Assembly (NCBI GenBank): GCA_947683425.1 | Contig: CANTUQ010000076.1 | Span: 3,162,001-3,226,000 of the forward strand | Origin: Excoecaria cochinchinensis | Taxonomy: Eukaryota; Streptophyta; Magnoliopsida; Malpighiales; Euphorbiaceae | Length of the DNA: 64,000 nt | Direction of reading: 5' to 3' | In this document: positions 1-11,579 of the stretch, one piece after another | Layout of the letters: every line of letters begins with the position of its first letter | How positions within the stretch are numbered: position 1 is the stretch's first letter | Notes under the pieces: model-generated | What the model was told of the DNA's origin: nothing | Database searches by the model: none | Seen by the model: the letters and a program-made list of their open reading frames with translations, nothing else | Made by a program: the position numbers and the translations under genes

Positions 1-607
1 CTTTGTCACTTTGCTCCAAAAGTGTCTTGGTTAAAATGTATAATTGAGTTTTTAAAACTAAAATTCTCCTCTAAAATTGCATTGCATCATGCTAGAGCCT
101 TAGAGTTATGCTAGTTTGGTCCCTCTTTTACCCCGGTGCATTCCCTAAGCATTACCCTACTTTCACTTATTGTAGGGAAGTGTTAAGGATAATCACCAGC
201 CCAAGCCTAGTACCTCGTAGTATATCAAATGGAGACACGATCGGTTGGTATGCTCGTAATGAGCTAGACCCATTGGCAAGGACCATGCATCGGTAGCCCT
301 AAAGTATCATCACCTTCGACCAAAGCTCATGTAATGGCAATAGATGTTTTCCCTAGGTGAAATGAACCGTAATATGATGCTTGTGATGTGGGCCATTATA
401 TATTAAACAAAATCAAGCAAATTAAGTGGTCTTCTATCAAAGACTGTCATGCCCCAATAAGCCCACCTTGACTTGATTGAATTGTCCAAATACATAATGG
501 CCAAAACCCATACGCATGTGCTTTAAATTAAGAGATGTTATGCTGCTGGTCTTTCACCGTGCACTATACACGTTCATTGGGTTCCCCGTTAACACATGGA
601 TCAAGCC
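1..607 (+). other. Leader of base Tat-like element, first part
   Basis: Non-coding. Read on the minus strand, 10960-11560 is the same kind of sequence: shared blocks run through 'gctagagccttag', 'gctagtttggtccct' and 'ccggtgcattccctaagca'. In the minus-strand element this region directly follows the primer binding site, so the window opens only a few tens of bases inside the leader. The segment ends in AAGCC (603-607), the target duplication of the LTR that follows. The short open frame at 108-296 has no coding character that I recognise. Confidence 0.8.
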
Positions 608-2750
608 TGTAACGCGCGCCGGACCCGCGTGGGCGCCCCTTGACCGCCCGCTTGAGGGCGATCGGGCATTTGAGGTCCGTTGACAACTTGTAACGAATTA
701 CAAGTGCGTCTATTTTGGGCAACAAGGAGGTTTCATGGAGTCACCACCCAATAAAACATTGGGAAAGTTTCTCTCGCCTCGGAGAGCCTAAGACAGCGCT
801 TTCATTCATTTTGGGCAAGCCGAAGGGGTCTTGGAGGGTAAACCTCTCGCTCAAAGGAGCCTAGGATTTGTTAGATCATAGAGCATAAGAAGGGTCTTGG
901 AGGGTAAACCTCTCGCCTCCTTAAGTCCAAAGACAACACTTTTATCCATTTTGTGCAAGCCAAATGGGTCTTGGAGGTTAAACCTCTCGCCCAAAGGAGC
1001 CTAGGATTAATGTCTAAGTCTCGTGACACAAGAGGTGTCTTGGAGGGTAAACCTCTAGCCTCTTTGAGCCCAAAGTCCAGAGAATTGGTTCGGGACTTCG
1101 CATCTATTTCTACCTTGATTAATTTTATAATTTGGTTTTGAGTTTATTAACTCGCTCTCTCTCTCCACACGATGCAATTTTGATTTCAACGCGCAAATAG
1201 TCACATTGAAAGCGATAAGATAAACATATCAAAAATAACATCAAAGATAAATTACAATAATACCAGGAGCGGAATACAACTCCCATTTAAAAGTGCAAAC
1301 ATATATAAAACCGGGGAATTTATTAATTATGAGGACTTTGGTCCCCGCATGCACAATTAAAGAAAACATTTTGGATGTGATGATTTATTTGGGATAAAAA
1401 TTAGGACATTGGTCCCATTTATTATGAAAAATCCAAATTAATTTATTAGAAATATTTGTGTGGTTTTTATTCATGCGTGCATAAAAAGCATTTTATTCAA
1501 CAAATATATACAAGGAAATATAAATAAAATGAGAATTGAAAATGTGCAATGAAAATACCAAAGTCCGCATATCCTCCTTCTCGTGCATTGGTGCTCAAAT
1601 GAGAATAAAACAATGATTTGCAACCAAAAATAAAATAGAAGAGATTCATGTTAGAAATTAACCCAAAGAGATGAGATGACATAAAAGATAATATGTATAA
1701 TGACCATATAACATGCATAAGATACTATAACATGCATAAAAATAATTATGATGCAATTTAACAAGCATAAAGCGAGATAACATCATGGCAAATGCAATTT
1801 ATTAATAATGGTGATTAACATGCATGAAAGATTAGTGACAATCAATTTTAATACTCCTAAGATGTGCATGAAAACATAACATAAGAATAATAAAACTTAA
1901 CATGCATAATAAAGCCTAAAGTAATATCTAACATAAAAGGCATCAGAAAATAAATTTAAAATTTAACATACATGCAAAATATGAACAATGACATTAATGG
2001 TAATAATGATACTAATACCTAATGACATCAATAAATGAGTGTAATATAAATTATAATAATAAAACTAGCATTTATAACAATAATAGCCATAATAAACATC
2101 AATGGATATAAAGAACATTAACAACCTAAGTTGAACTTGCATAATGACATAAAAATAAACACCTTGACATGAAAATGATATGATAAATTTGAAAGAATTA
2201 ACTTGTTAAATAAATAATTGAAGACAAAAGAAGAAGAAAAATATGGAGACTAAAAGAATTTACATGTTTAATATGCTAATTGTAAGTAAAAGAAATTAAA
2301 ATCTACAAGAGAATTAAGGAGTTTAAGCCATGAATAATTACCCTCACATTTAGTTTTGAAGAATTAAAGGTAGAAGTGTTGAATTCCTTGTCTTCTCTTG
2401 TGAAAATCCTTAGAAAATAGCTTGAAAACTTGAAGAAAAACTCTTGGAAACAAGTGTGTAAGATGGATTTTTCTCTCTCAACTCAAAAGCTCTAAAATTC
2501 AGTTTTTTCCTCTTCAAATGTTCTTAGTTCGTCCTCCCCCGAATCTGAATTTTTTCTAGTGTTTTAACCCTCAAAAACTACCCAACAACCACCCAAAGCC
2601 GTCCAAAAATGGTTAAAAATCAAGTGGGAGTTAAAAAATGGGCGAAGTGGGCGAAATGGGGGCGAAAATCGGCGTCAAACGGCGACTCGCGCACGTTTCT
2701 GCATACTGTTACGCGGAGTTTCCGCGCAAGATGTGCGCGGAGCGAGTGGA
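608..2750 (-). mobile_element. Tat-type solo LTR, left portion
   Basis: The LTR starts TGTAACGCGC and continues with the same blocks as the LTRs at 2751 and 11580 (for example the 'gcccgcttgagggcgatcggg' region and 'gggcaacaaggag'). Its other end is 14687-15018. The whole is flanked by AAGCC (603-607 and 15019-15023), a perfect 5-bp target duplication, and no internal region of its own is present. It is therefore a solo LTR of about 2.5 kb left by LTR-LTR recombination, later split by a complete relative. In the element's own orientation it lies on the minus strand. The part from about 1190 to 2620 is AT-rich non-coding sequence in which I see nothing else. Confidence 0.85.
820..1075. repeat. 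Short repeats within Tat-type LTR
   Basis: Four imperfect copies of a block containing 'gtcttggagggtaaacctct' lie about 60 to 90 bp apart, alternating with 'aaaggagcctaggatt'. Two copies occur in the same place in the LTRs at 2751 (2970-3075) and 11580 (11795-11900). The repeat number thus differs between LTR families. Confidence 0.7.
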
Positions 2751-4079
2751 TGTGACGCGCGCCGGAAGTCCACTCGGTCGCCCCCATGACCACCCGCTTG
2801 AGGGCGATCGGGCACTTGAGGGTCCGTTAACAACTTGCAATAAATTGCAAGTGCGTCTATGTTGGGCAACAAGGAGATTTCATGGAGTCGCCACCCAATT
2901 GAACATCGGGAAAGTTTCTCTCGCCTCGGAGAGCCTAAGACTGCGCTCAGTATCCATTTTGGGCCAGCCAGAGGGGTCTTGGAAGGTAAACCTCTCGCCC
3001 TAAGGAGCCTAGGATTAACGCCAAGTTTCGTAACACAAGAGGTGTCTGGGAGGGTAAACCTCTCGCCTCTTTGAGCCCAAAGACCAGAGAAAGTTCGGGA
3101 CTCCCCATTTATTCATACCTTGGTTAAGTTTATAATCGAGTTTTGAATTTAGTATTTCATGCCTTTTCTCATTCAATTTTAATGCAATTTAATTAAACGC
3201 ATATCAATCATATAATAAAAGCGATAAATAAAGTAAATGAAAGCAAAATAAATTACAATAAAACTAGGGGCGGAATACAACCCCCATTTGTAAATAAAAT
3301 GCAAATCATACATAAATCGAGCTATTTATTAAAAATGAGAACATTGGTCCTCTCATGCATAATTTTAAGAAAACAATTTTAAAGTGATAATTTACTTTAG
3401 ATGAAAAATCTAGGACATTGGTCCCATTTTTATTAAATAAAATCCAATTTAGTTTAATAGAAATATTTTTGTAATTTTCTTAATTAATGTGCATGAAAAT
3501 AAATTTATTATTACAAATTACATAATAATCAATTAATCCAAAATAATAAAAAGCAACAAAAATAATAAACAACTCCCAAGTGGAACTTCAAATCTCCATA
3601 GGCTCCCACTTGACAAAAAACTCACATATGAAAAATAAGTATTGAAAAATGACAATAAAAAACAAATAAAAATGAAGTTAGTATAAAAATAATTAAACAT
3701 ATAACTTGAAAAGAATTAAATTAAGGCAAACAAAATTGCATCATATATGACAAGCCAATTAAAATGACATAATAAAAATATGCAATTTAACAAATTAACA
3801 AAATCAACATGCATAGGAAAAATAACATGATAATAATAAAATTCAATATGCAAAAACAAGTATAAAATAATGATGATAGAATTTAACATGCATAAAGACA
3901 TAAAATAATAACAATAATATCCAATCATGCATAAAAAGCAACAGAAATAATAAAAATCAGCATGCATAAAACATATTAATAATATTGATAAAAGCCAACA
4001 TGTATAAAAAGCAAAAGTAATAATAAAATAAACATGCATAAGAAATAAACAATAATATTTAACATGCATCAAACATGAA

Positions 4080-4353
4080 AATAATAATAATCAAATTCAA
4101 CATGTATGAAAACATAAAAATAACAATGATGATGACAACAATAACAAATTATAAAAATAAACAAAACTAATAAAAATAATAAAGAATGATAGTAATGACA
4201 AATAATAATAATAATGATAACACTAATCACAATAATAATAACAAATAATAATAATGATGATAATAATATCAAAGAATATGAACAATCCAATTAAATGTGT
4301 AAGTAATAATAATAATGATAAAATAATGATGGTAATAATAATAGTAAATTATG

Positions 4354-4386
<33 letters not shown>

Positions 4387-4423
4387 TATGAACAAAAATA
4401 ATGACAAGAATATGAACAATCAA

Positions 4424-4509
<86 letters not shown>

Positions 4510-4616
4510 TCAAAGAAGATGAACAATCATATAAACATGCAAGAACAATAGGAAATAAAAACAATATGGCATATTTTAAGGCATGATAATAATAATATAA
4601 ACAATCACATAAGCAC

Positions 4617-4679
<63 letters not shown>

Positions 4680-4680
4680 T
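4080..4680. repeat. AAT trinucleotide microsatellite region in LTR
   Basis: Interrupted AAT/ATT runs, the purest at about 4428-4506 and 4619-4677. The same microsatellite sits at the same place in the sister LTR (about 12960-13490), and ATT runs occur in the base-element LTR (40886-41112), so the repeat is a resident part of these LTRs. Confidence 0.95.
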
Positions 4681-5480
4681 ATGAACAATTCAATTAAATA
4701 AAGAAGATGAACAATCACATAAACATGCAAGAACAATTAAATAAAGAATAAGAAAAATGAACAATTAAATAATAGATCTAAAAGAATTTACATGATGATT
4801 AATTAAATAAAAAGAATAAGAAAAGAATAAAATGATAGAACTAAAAGAATTTACTTGTTAATTAATTGAATAAAAACAAAAGAATGAAATTAAAATTAAT
4901 TTAAGAAATTGAGCCAAGAATAATTACCCTCAAATTTATCTTGAAGAGATGAAGGTAGATGATCCAATTCCTTGTCTTGATTTGATGAATATGATTAGAA
5001 AAATAAAATATTGAAAGATAAATTTTACTCAAGAACAAACAATTAATTTGTTTGTCTCAAAATAGAAAATTGTTTGATTGAAAATAAGAAAATTATCAAG
5101 AACAAAAATAGTTATTTTTTGCCTTAAAAATTGCTGGAAATTTCTTTAAAAATTGAGAGAATTTGTTCTTGAAAGAAGAAAAAAGAAGAAAAATATTTTC
5201 TAAAGAAAATCCCCCCTAATTCCCACTAAAAAAACCCTTTTTATTCCCCTTCAAAACTCTTTTTATTCCCCTTAAAATTCAGATTTTTTAATTAAGAAAT
5301 TAAATTAATTTAATTCCCATAATTACAAAAAACCACTGAATTTATTGGGTTGGAAGATAAAAGGCTTTTTGAATTAAAAATTTAAAAAAAAAAAGAGTTA
5401 AAAAGCATTTAAAAATGAAGAAGTTATGGCAAAAATGGCCAAAATAGGCAAAACGGATTAACAGGGGCGCGGAGGGGTAC

Positions 5481-5564
5481 GACCGACGGCCTGCCCGTCT
5501 GAAGGCGTGACCGACGGCCTGCCCGCCTGAAGGCGCGACCGACGGCCAACCCGTCCCTCGCGCG
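5481..5564. repeat. 28-bp GC-rich tandem repeat, three units
   Basis: The units start at 5481, 5509 and 5537, each beginning GACCGACGGCC; the last is divergent. The array lies about 250 bp from the GTCTACA end of the LTR, i.e. near the LTR start in element orientation. The sister LTR carries five units. Confidence 0.95.
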
Positions 5565-5815
5565 AAATTTTTTTTTTTATATTTTTTTTAAATTCCTATA
5601 AAATATAATAATTTAAAAACTCACTTTTTTCATCACAAAATAAATTTTAAAATACTTTAAAAATATTTTTGAAATACATTTTTATTTAATTTTAAAACAA
5701 CAAATCGACAAGGAAATCGTCACTTCCAACTTCATTCTTTTTGCCTATGGATCGGCACACTTAATTTCATCATTGGGTAATCCTGATCTTGGCTATTCGG
5801 GACCCGGTGTCTACA

Positions 5816-5835
5816 GTTGCCCCCAATTTTTGGGA
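5816..5835 (-). promoter_or_regulatory. Polypurine tract of minus-strand Tat-like element
   Basis: On the minus strand the bases just before the 3' LTR read AAAAATTGGGGGCAAC and then TGTAGACACC. A purine-rich tract ending directly at the LTR is the usual plus-strand primer. The base element has the corresponding tract 'aaaaaataggggcaac' at 29780-29795. Confidence 0.85.
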
Positions 5836-5994
5836 GGCTAGTGTGTGGATGCCTAGGTGAGCCAAAATTCAGGAAAAGGAAAGAAGCGCATACCTGAGGC
5901 TGCCTCCTTCCAGCTGCTCCCTCGAGAACAGTGTTGTGATTCATCCTCTTGAGTTGCACTGAGTCGCTGACAAGACTACAAAGTGCCAAGAAAC

Positions 5995-7115
5995 CATCCT
6001 AAGACGGTGATGCGCCGAGTCGCTACCAAGACTACAAAACGCGAACGATAAATCGCATCGAGCCGCTGACAAGGCTACTAAAAGTGCGCTGCACGGAGTC
6101 GCTGACAAGACTACTAAACGTACAGGTGCTATCTGTAGATAGCGATGCGCCGAGTCACTACCAAGACTACTAAAAGCGCAGAACGAAAAACGCACCGAGC
6201 CGCTGACAAGGCTACAAAAAGTGCGCTGCACGGAGTCACTGACAAGACTACTAAACGTGCAGGGTTCCATCCTAAGAGTGTGATGCGCCGAGCCACTACC
6301 AAGGCTACTAAAAACGCACAAGAGAGATGCACCGAGTCACTATCAAGACTACCAAAAGTGCACGAAAGAACTACATTGAGCCACTACCAAGGCTACCAAA
6401 AGTGCAGCTGCCATCCATAGATGACGATGCGTCGAGCCTGCTATAGGCTACAAAAAACGCAAAAGGAGGATTGCACCGAGTCTGCTACAGACTACAAAAA
6501 ATGAAAAAAGAGGACTGCACTGAGTCTGCTACAGACTACCAAAAGTGCAGCTGCCATCCGTAGATGACGATGAGCCGAGCCTGCTACAGGCTACAAAAAA
6601 TGCAAAAGGAAGATTGCACCGAGTCTGCTACAGACTACAAAAAGTGCAAAAAGAGAACTGCACCGAGTCTGCTACAGACTACCAAAAGTGCAGCTGCCAT
6701 CCGTAGATGACGATGCACCGAGCCTGCTACAGGCTACAAAAAACGCAAAAGGAAGATTGCACCGAGTCTGCTACAGACTACAAAAAGTGCAAAAGGAGAA
6801 CTGTATCGAGTCTGCTACAGAGTACTAAAAGTACAGCTGCCATCCGTAGATGACGATGTGCCGAGCCTGCTACAGGCTACAAAAAATGCAAAAGGAAGAT
6901 ACTGCACCGAGTCTGCTACAGACTACTAAAAGCGCAAGAGATGCCCTCTTAGAGGACTGCACCGAGTCTGCTACAGACTACCAAAAGCGCAAGAGATGCC
7001 CTCTTAGAGGACTGCACCGCGTCTGCTACAGACTGCTAAAAGTGCAAGAGATGCCCTCTTAGAGGACTGCACCAAGTCTGCTACAGACTGCTAAAAGTGC
7101 AAGAGATAAAGAGAT
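5995..7115 (-). repeat. 3' tandem array of hairpin monomers (143-bp higher-order repeat)
   Basis: More than 20 monomers of about 40 to 55 bp, each holding a short inverted repeat. From 5995 to about 6420 the word is AGTC-N8-GACT or AGCC-N8-GGCT. From about 6430 to 7110 it is AGTCTG-CTA-CAGACT or AGCCTG-CTA-CAGGCT. Monomers are grouped in threes: the AGCCTG type starts at 6434, 6577, 6720 and 6863, exactly 143 bp apart, while the older-looking left block has periods of 135 and 138 bp. The array lies just inside the 3' LTR. Variable tandem arrays in this 3' position are known for Tat/Ogre-lineage plant elements and can seed satellites. Confidence 0.92.
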
Positions 7116-9752
7116 TAGTCTCCTAAGAGACCTCGGAGAATTGCCTCTTAAGAAGTCTCGAAGATTTGCCGGCATAGATTCTATCTTGACCTGATTGCCC
7201 AACAAGGGCGAGTGCCAAGGTTGCCGTCCTTGACCAGCTTTATGTGTGTGGTCTTCATTTGGACTTTCCTGCAAAGCTGTGTGCACAGGAATATATACAA
7301 TAGATTGTGCATGCAAGTGTAAATGACCATATGCAGATGTTTGCTAAAGAATGGTATGAAATGCATGCAAAAATGAATAGACCATGTCCTGAGTGGTTAA
7401 GGGTCCGTTGAGGATATGGCTTGGCCGCTCCACCATGCCCCCTGAGGAACTAGAAATGGCATCTTTGCTTAGGGACCCGGACCCATAAACTCTTCAAAGA
7501 GAACCGTCAGGTGTGCGTCTTTGCCCCCCAGTCAATGAGCAAATGCCCGGGATTCTGACTCATATCCTGAATCATGCCTTATCTAGCTGAAAGGAAGATC
7601 ATCCGAAGTATGCTGCCTTATTGCTCCAGGCATCGGAGGTCATTGTTTTAAAGGTAGTGCGTCCCTTGTGGATTTTCACACTAGCTTTTCTTCATGGGAA
7701 ATGCGTCCCTTTAGGGATTTTCACATAACCCTATGCCTAATTTTTGCCTGGAATGGACCCAACCCAATCCAGCGGCTTTTATTTATTTATTTTTTTTTTG
7801 AAGGATAGACTGCCTGTCTCCAGGTTTTCACCCTGCCCTTTGGCCTAACTTTTGCTTAGAGAGCCAGTTACGGTTTTCATCTCTAACGGCCTTTTTTTTT
7901 TCAAGATTTTTTTTATTTTTTTTTTGTCCAAAATTCTTTTGGATTTTTGAATAATGGTCGTATGGATTTTGGCTGACGAATAGCTCGAAGCCAATGTCGG
8001 GGCAAGTCTGCTTGAAGCATCAAGATGGCAATGAGGACCACTTATAATAAATTGCACATATGCAAAGAGAAACAATGCGCTACTTTTTATACTGGAACTT
8101 AAACCATTTTGAGTATGCAAGAAAAAAGTGCTTTGCTTACATTAAAATATTATTGTATATATGCATATGTTCCAGTCTGATTTCATCACACATGATCATC
8201 ATTTGGCATTAATCTAAAAAATACAAGACCCTATATAATCTCGAGATGGATCTTTAAATCATCAAACTCCTGTTATCAACCAGCTGTCTCGGATTTTCAT
8301 GGTTGAAAATTTTCTCTCTACCCTTAATTTTTGCCAGGATGCTCTTTTTCTTTTTTTTTTTTTAAGTAAATTCTAGATGCAACGTTGGGATGAGACTCAA
8401 CTCAAATGCATAAATGCATTCGTGGCTCCCCGCTTGAAGCTCAAGAAACACCATATGCCTCTTCCTACGTACCAAACCTTATTAAAAGGTCATCTCCGAT
8501 AATTGGATAAGACTGAACTAAGAATCAAAAGGTCTTACTTTGGTTGTAACGTTAGGCTTAGGTAAATGGCTATCAAAGGAGGATCAGGTTTCTAGAGAAA
8601 AATGGCCGCAACGTTCATTTGGATGATGGAATCATTTTCATGCTAATTTCATGCTGTCCATAAATTCTCGAATTTGGACTCGGCAATACTCTGACTTATC
8701 AAACTCAACGTAACAATTAAGCTAAGAAAGATAGCTACTGAACTCATCAAGGGGTATTATCTTGGACCCTACTATTTTTTTTTCCTTTTTTCTCTTCCTC
8801 TTTTTTTTTTTTCTTTTTTTCTTCCTTTCTTCCTTCACAAATTTATGTCTCTAATTACCCAAAAGATTTATTGGTGATTTAAAACCCCTTTCCTAAAGTG
8901 TAGCCCAAAAATTATCGATGATCGCAAATTCATTTTCTAAATGGTAGACCCATCCTTACCAGGGTGATTTTTGGTAACACAAAATTATCAATGGTTGAAA
9001 TTCCCTTCTCGAAATGTAGACCAATTTTCATCAGGGCAAATTTTTGATGGCCGAAAGGATTGCCAATGGTCAAGCCTCAAAGATCATCAATGATTAAAAA
9101 TCCCTTTCAGAAGTGTAAACCCACTTTCCCTAGGGCAATTTTTGGATAGCTCAAGCGGATATCATAATGTACCTCCATCCTTACTAGAGCGGCCATTCTT
9201 CTAAGGGGAAGCCAAAATTATTTTAGGCGAAAGGTAGTTTTAATGTGTGTAACAATAAAATCGGTACGCATTTAGTATACCAAAATAAAGGCTCAACGGG
9301 CTAGCAAGCGATTTTGAAATGAGGGTAGGAAATGGTCATTTAGAGAGCTATACAAAGAAATAGTGCCTAAATCATTTTCTAGACCCAGCCTTATCCAAGA
9401 GTCGCTTTGACGGGTAATCAGAAAGGTTCTAGTGCTCTTAGCGAGTTTTTATCCAATCCCCTAATTGCATGTAGTTTTTCCTTTCCACTATTTTCTATTT
9501 TTATTTTTAGCTCTCAGGATTTTCCTCTCTTTAGGAGTTATATCAGATGCTACAAGATCTCGAGATTACATGAAGGAGTATTCATTAAGTTAATATCAAA
9601 TGTAAATGACTTGTGATTGTGATCATGCATAATGAAATCATGAGAACATAAACAAAAAGCCATTAATATAGTGTAAACAGCACTACATACATCAAGACTG
9701 AAAAAAGTTCAAATATGAGAAGCATATCTACTAGAAGGTTTCCTCCCCTATT
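7116..9752 (-). other. Non-coding internal region of minus-strand Tat-like element
   Basis: No convincing coding frame. The part at about 7640-7890 is the reverse complement of base-element sequence at about 28365-28590 (shared 'gggacgcacta', 'gttaggccaaa' and 'gaaaatcgtaactggct' blocks). The part at about 9500-9620 matches 26930-27060. This colinearity shows that both elements have the same pol-less 3' structure. Long T runs at about 7785-7925 and 8345-8365 are simple sequence. Confidence 0.7.
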
Positions 9753-10503
9753 TCTTGCGGCACTCTGGATCAGTAATCTGTTTATTATCAATCAGATCTT
9801 GAATCTCATGCCTTAGTCTTACACAATTGTCCGTCATATGCCCAGTGTGCTGGTGGAAGGCACAATACTAATCGGCCTTGTGATTGGGCTGTCCCTGGTT
9901 TCTGGCAGGCTTAGAAGGTAGTGGCTGTAGCTTACCTTCCTTCATCAATCTGTTGAGTACCCAAGACAAGGATCTGCCCAAATTAGAGTAGTGCCTCTGA
10001 CCCGCTTTAATTGCTGATACTTTTCTTGCTCTTTGGGTATCACTGCTATTATCATAGTAACCAACTCCTGGACTTGCGGGGCCAGCAATAGTCTTATTGA
10101 GAGGTGCCCGGGTAGTTGTAAGCTTGGACTTCACAATCTCTTCTTCAAGATCAGTTAGCTTCCTTTCCGTATTTGAGGGACTGAGGAGGCCCATTGACTG
10201 TAAAGGCTGTAGTCGCCTTGCTCTTCCTAGTAGCTTGATTGGTGAGTCGAATGGGGCCTTGTGGCTAGGTTCGGGAGTGGACGGGAACATTACGGCCGTC
10301 GTTGCATGAGCCTTCTGAGTCGGGGTCGAGTTAACCTTGCTAATAAAAGTCATCATGAATTGAGCTTGAAGAATAAGTGCCATAGTATCCATCCTCTCCT
10401 TAATCACGACCAATAACTTTTTCTCTAGGTTTTCAAATCTCTCATCTATCTCTTGGGCCATTAGGGCACGGACCTCTTCAATCTGTTGTGATAGATCAGC
10501 CAT
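9753..10503 (-). pseudogene. Short gag-like frame lacking the capsid domain
   Basis: A 211-codon frame starts ATG at 10503 and stops at 9868. Residues 1-45 are acidic and heptad-like and look like a coiled coil (MADLSQQIEEVRALMAQEID start). The middle is polar. The C-terminal part (about 165-205, from VSAIKAGQRHYSNLG) matches the region just before the zinc knuckle in the base element's gag. The stop is TAG where the related frame has CAG, and directly after it the frame reads YCAFHQHTGHMTDNC (a C-x2-H-x4-H-x4-C knuckle typical of Tat-type gag), then RLRHEIQDLID. The capsid homology region present at 23213-23570 is missing, so the gene is an internally deleted gag with a premature stop. It could have bound RNA but is unlikely to form a normal particle alone. 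Confidence 0.78.
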
Positions 10504-11561
10504 TTATAATGCCTGTGTATATTCTGATAAAGATACTAGATCTCTGCCAACCAATTTGAACTTTATTTGCCCCTCGAGCAACGACGGGGTCCCCAAAACC
10601 TCCCAGGTAAATAGTCTATAGTGGCTGAAAAAAACCAAGGGGTTAGAATGATGCATGAATGGCATATAATGTATGATCGTGCTAGTGCAGATGGTCCTCG
10701 ATGAGTGAAAGATCAATAATACGATGAGATGTATGGAAAAAATCGTGAGGGACAATATGCAGACAAAAGGATATACGCACACAAAAATGAAATGCATATT
10801 TTTTTTATTTTTATTTTTTTATTAACACACATGAATGACACGTGATACATGAGCATGCTGTGCAGCATCCACAACCACATGCAAACAGATAGATCTCTAC
10901 AACCTTATCACTCCCGCAAACGAGGTCATAGTCTCTTTCCTAGGTGGGATTGGCCCATGGCTTAACAGGGGACCCAATGGACGCGTATGGCGCACGGTGG
11001 AAAACCGGCAGCATAACATCTCTTATCTAATGTACATACATATGGGTGTTTGGCCATTATGTATTTAAACACCTCAATTAAATCAAGATGGGCCCATCGG
11101 GGCATGAAAGCCTTTGATGAAAGACAATTTAATTTAACTGATTTTGTTCAATATATGATGGCCCACGTAGTAAGCACGATATTATGGTACATTTCACCTA
11201 ATGGAAGTATCTATTGCCAATACATGAGCTTTGGTCAAAAGGTAGTGATACTTTAGGGCTACCCAAGCATAGTCCCTGCCAACGGGTCTAACTCATCACG
11301 AGCATAACAACCGATTGGGTCACCATTTGATATACCATAAGGTACGAGGCTTGGGCTGGTGATTATCCTTAACACTTCCCTAAATTGAGTGAAAATAGGT
11401 TCGTGCTTAGGGAATGCACCGGGGTTAAAATAGGGACCAAACTAGCATAATCTAAGGCTCTAGCATGAATGCAATGCAATTTCGAAAAGAGATGAAATTT
11501 AGAAATTAAAACTCAATTGTAAATTTTAGCCAAGGTACTTTCGAAGGGAAGTCTCAATGTT
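10504..11561 (-). other. Leader of minus-strand Tat-like element
   Basis: Non-coding leader between primer binding site and gag start. About 10960-11560 is the inverted counterpart of window positions 1-600. The stretch at 10830-10960 matches 15024-15130, where the base-element leader resumes after its LTR insertion. Confidence 0.8.
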
Positions 11562-11579
11562 CCCCAGTGGAGTTGCCAC
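11562..11579 (-). promoter_or_regulatory. Primer binding site of minus-strand Tat-like element
   Basis: Directly inside the 5' LTR the minus strand reads TGGCAACTCCACTGGGGA after one G. It starts with TGG, as expected for pairing to a tRNA CCA end. From memory, Tat/Ogre elements use a tRNA-Arg site of this form; the exact tRNA is an inference. Confidence 0.7.

Larger units (their letters stand above)
2751..5815 (-). repeat. 3' LTR of minus-strand Tat-like element
   Basis: It is 3065 bp long with TG and CA ends. On the plus strand it runs from TGTGACGCGC to GTGTCTACA and is colinear with 11580-14681. Inside, in plus-strand order, are short 'gagggtaaacctct' repeats, a long AT-rich stretch, AAT microsatellites (about 4080-4680) and three units of a 28-bp GC-rich repeat (5481-5564). 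Long isoleucine or leucine frames here are translations of the microsatellite, not genes. Confidence 0.9.

Noticed and set aside
2746..2750. A perfect 5-bp target duplication for the minus-strand Tat-like element
   Set aside because: The flanks are GTGGA and GTGAG, only three of five bases alike. The insertion is supported by the split solo LTR instead.
4269..4693. Open frames of almost pure Ile, Leu and Tyr (also at 13102-13442 and 40867-41421)
   Set aside because: They are translations of AAT/ATT microsatellites inside LTRs, open in several frames at once, with no domain.
5995..7115. Regularly spaced hairpin repeats resembling a CRISPR array
   Set aside because: The sequence between hairpins is itself repeated, there are no unique spacers or cas genes, and the array lies in a plant retrotransposon 3' region.
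7845..8120. 91-codon minus-strand frame in the Tat-like element as an extra gene
   Set aside because: It runs through T-rich simple sequence, has no recognisable domain, and is not open in the homologous base-element segment.
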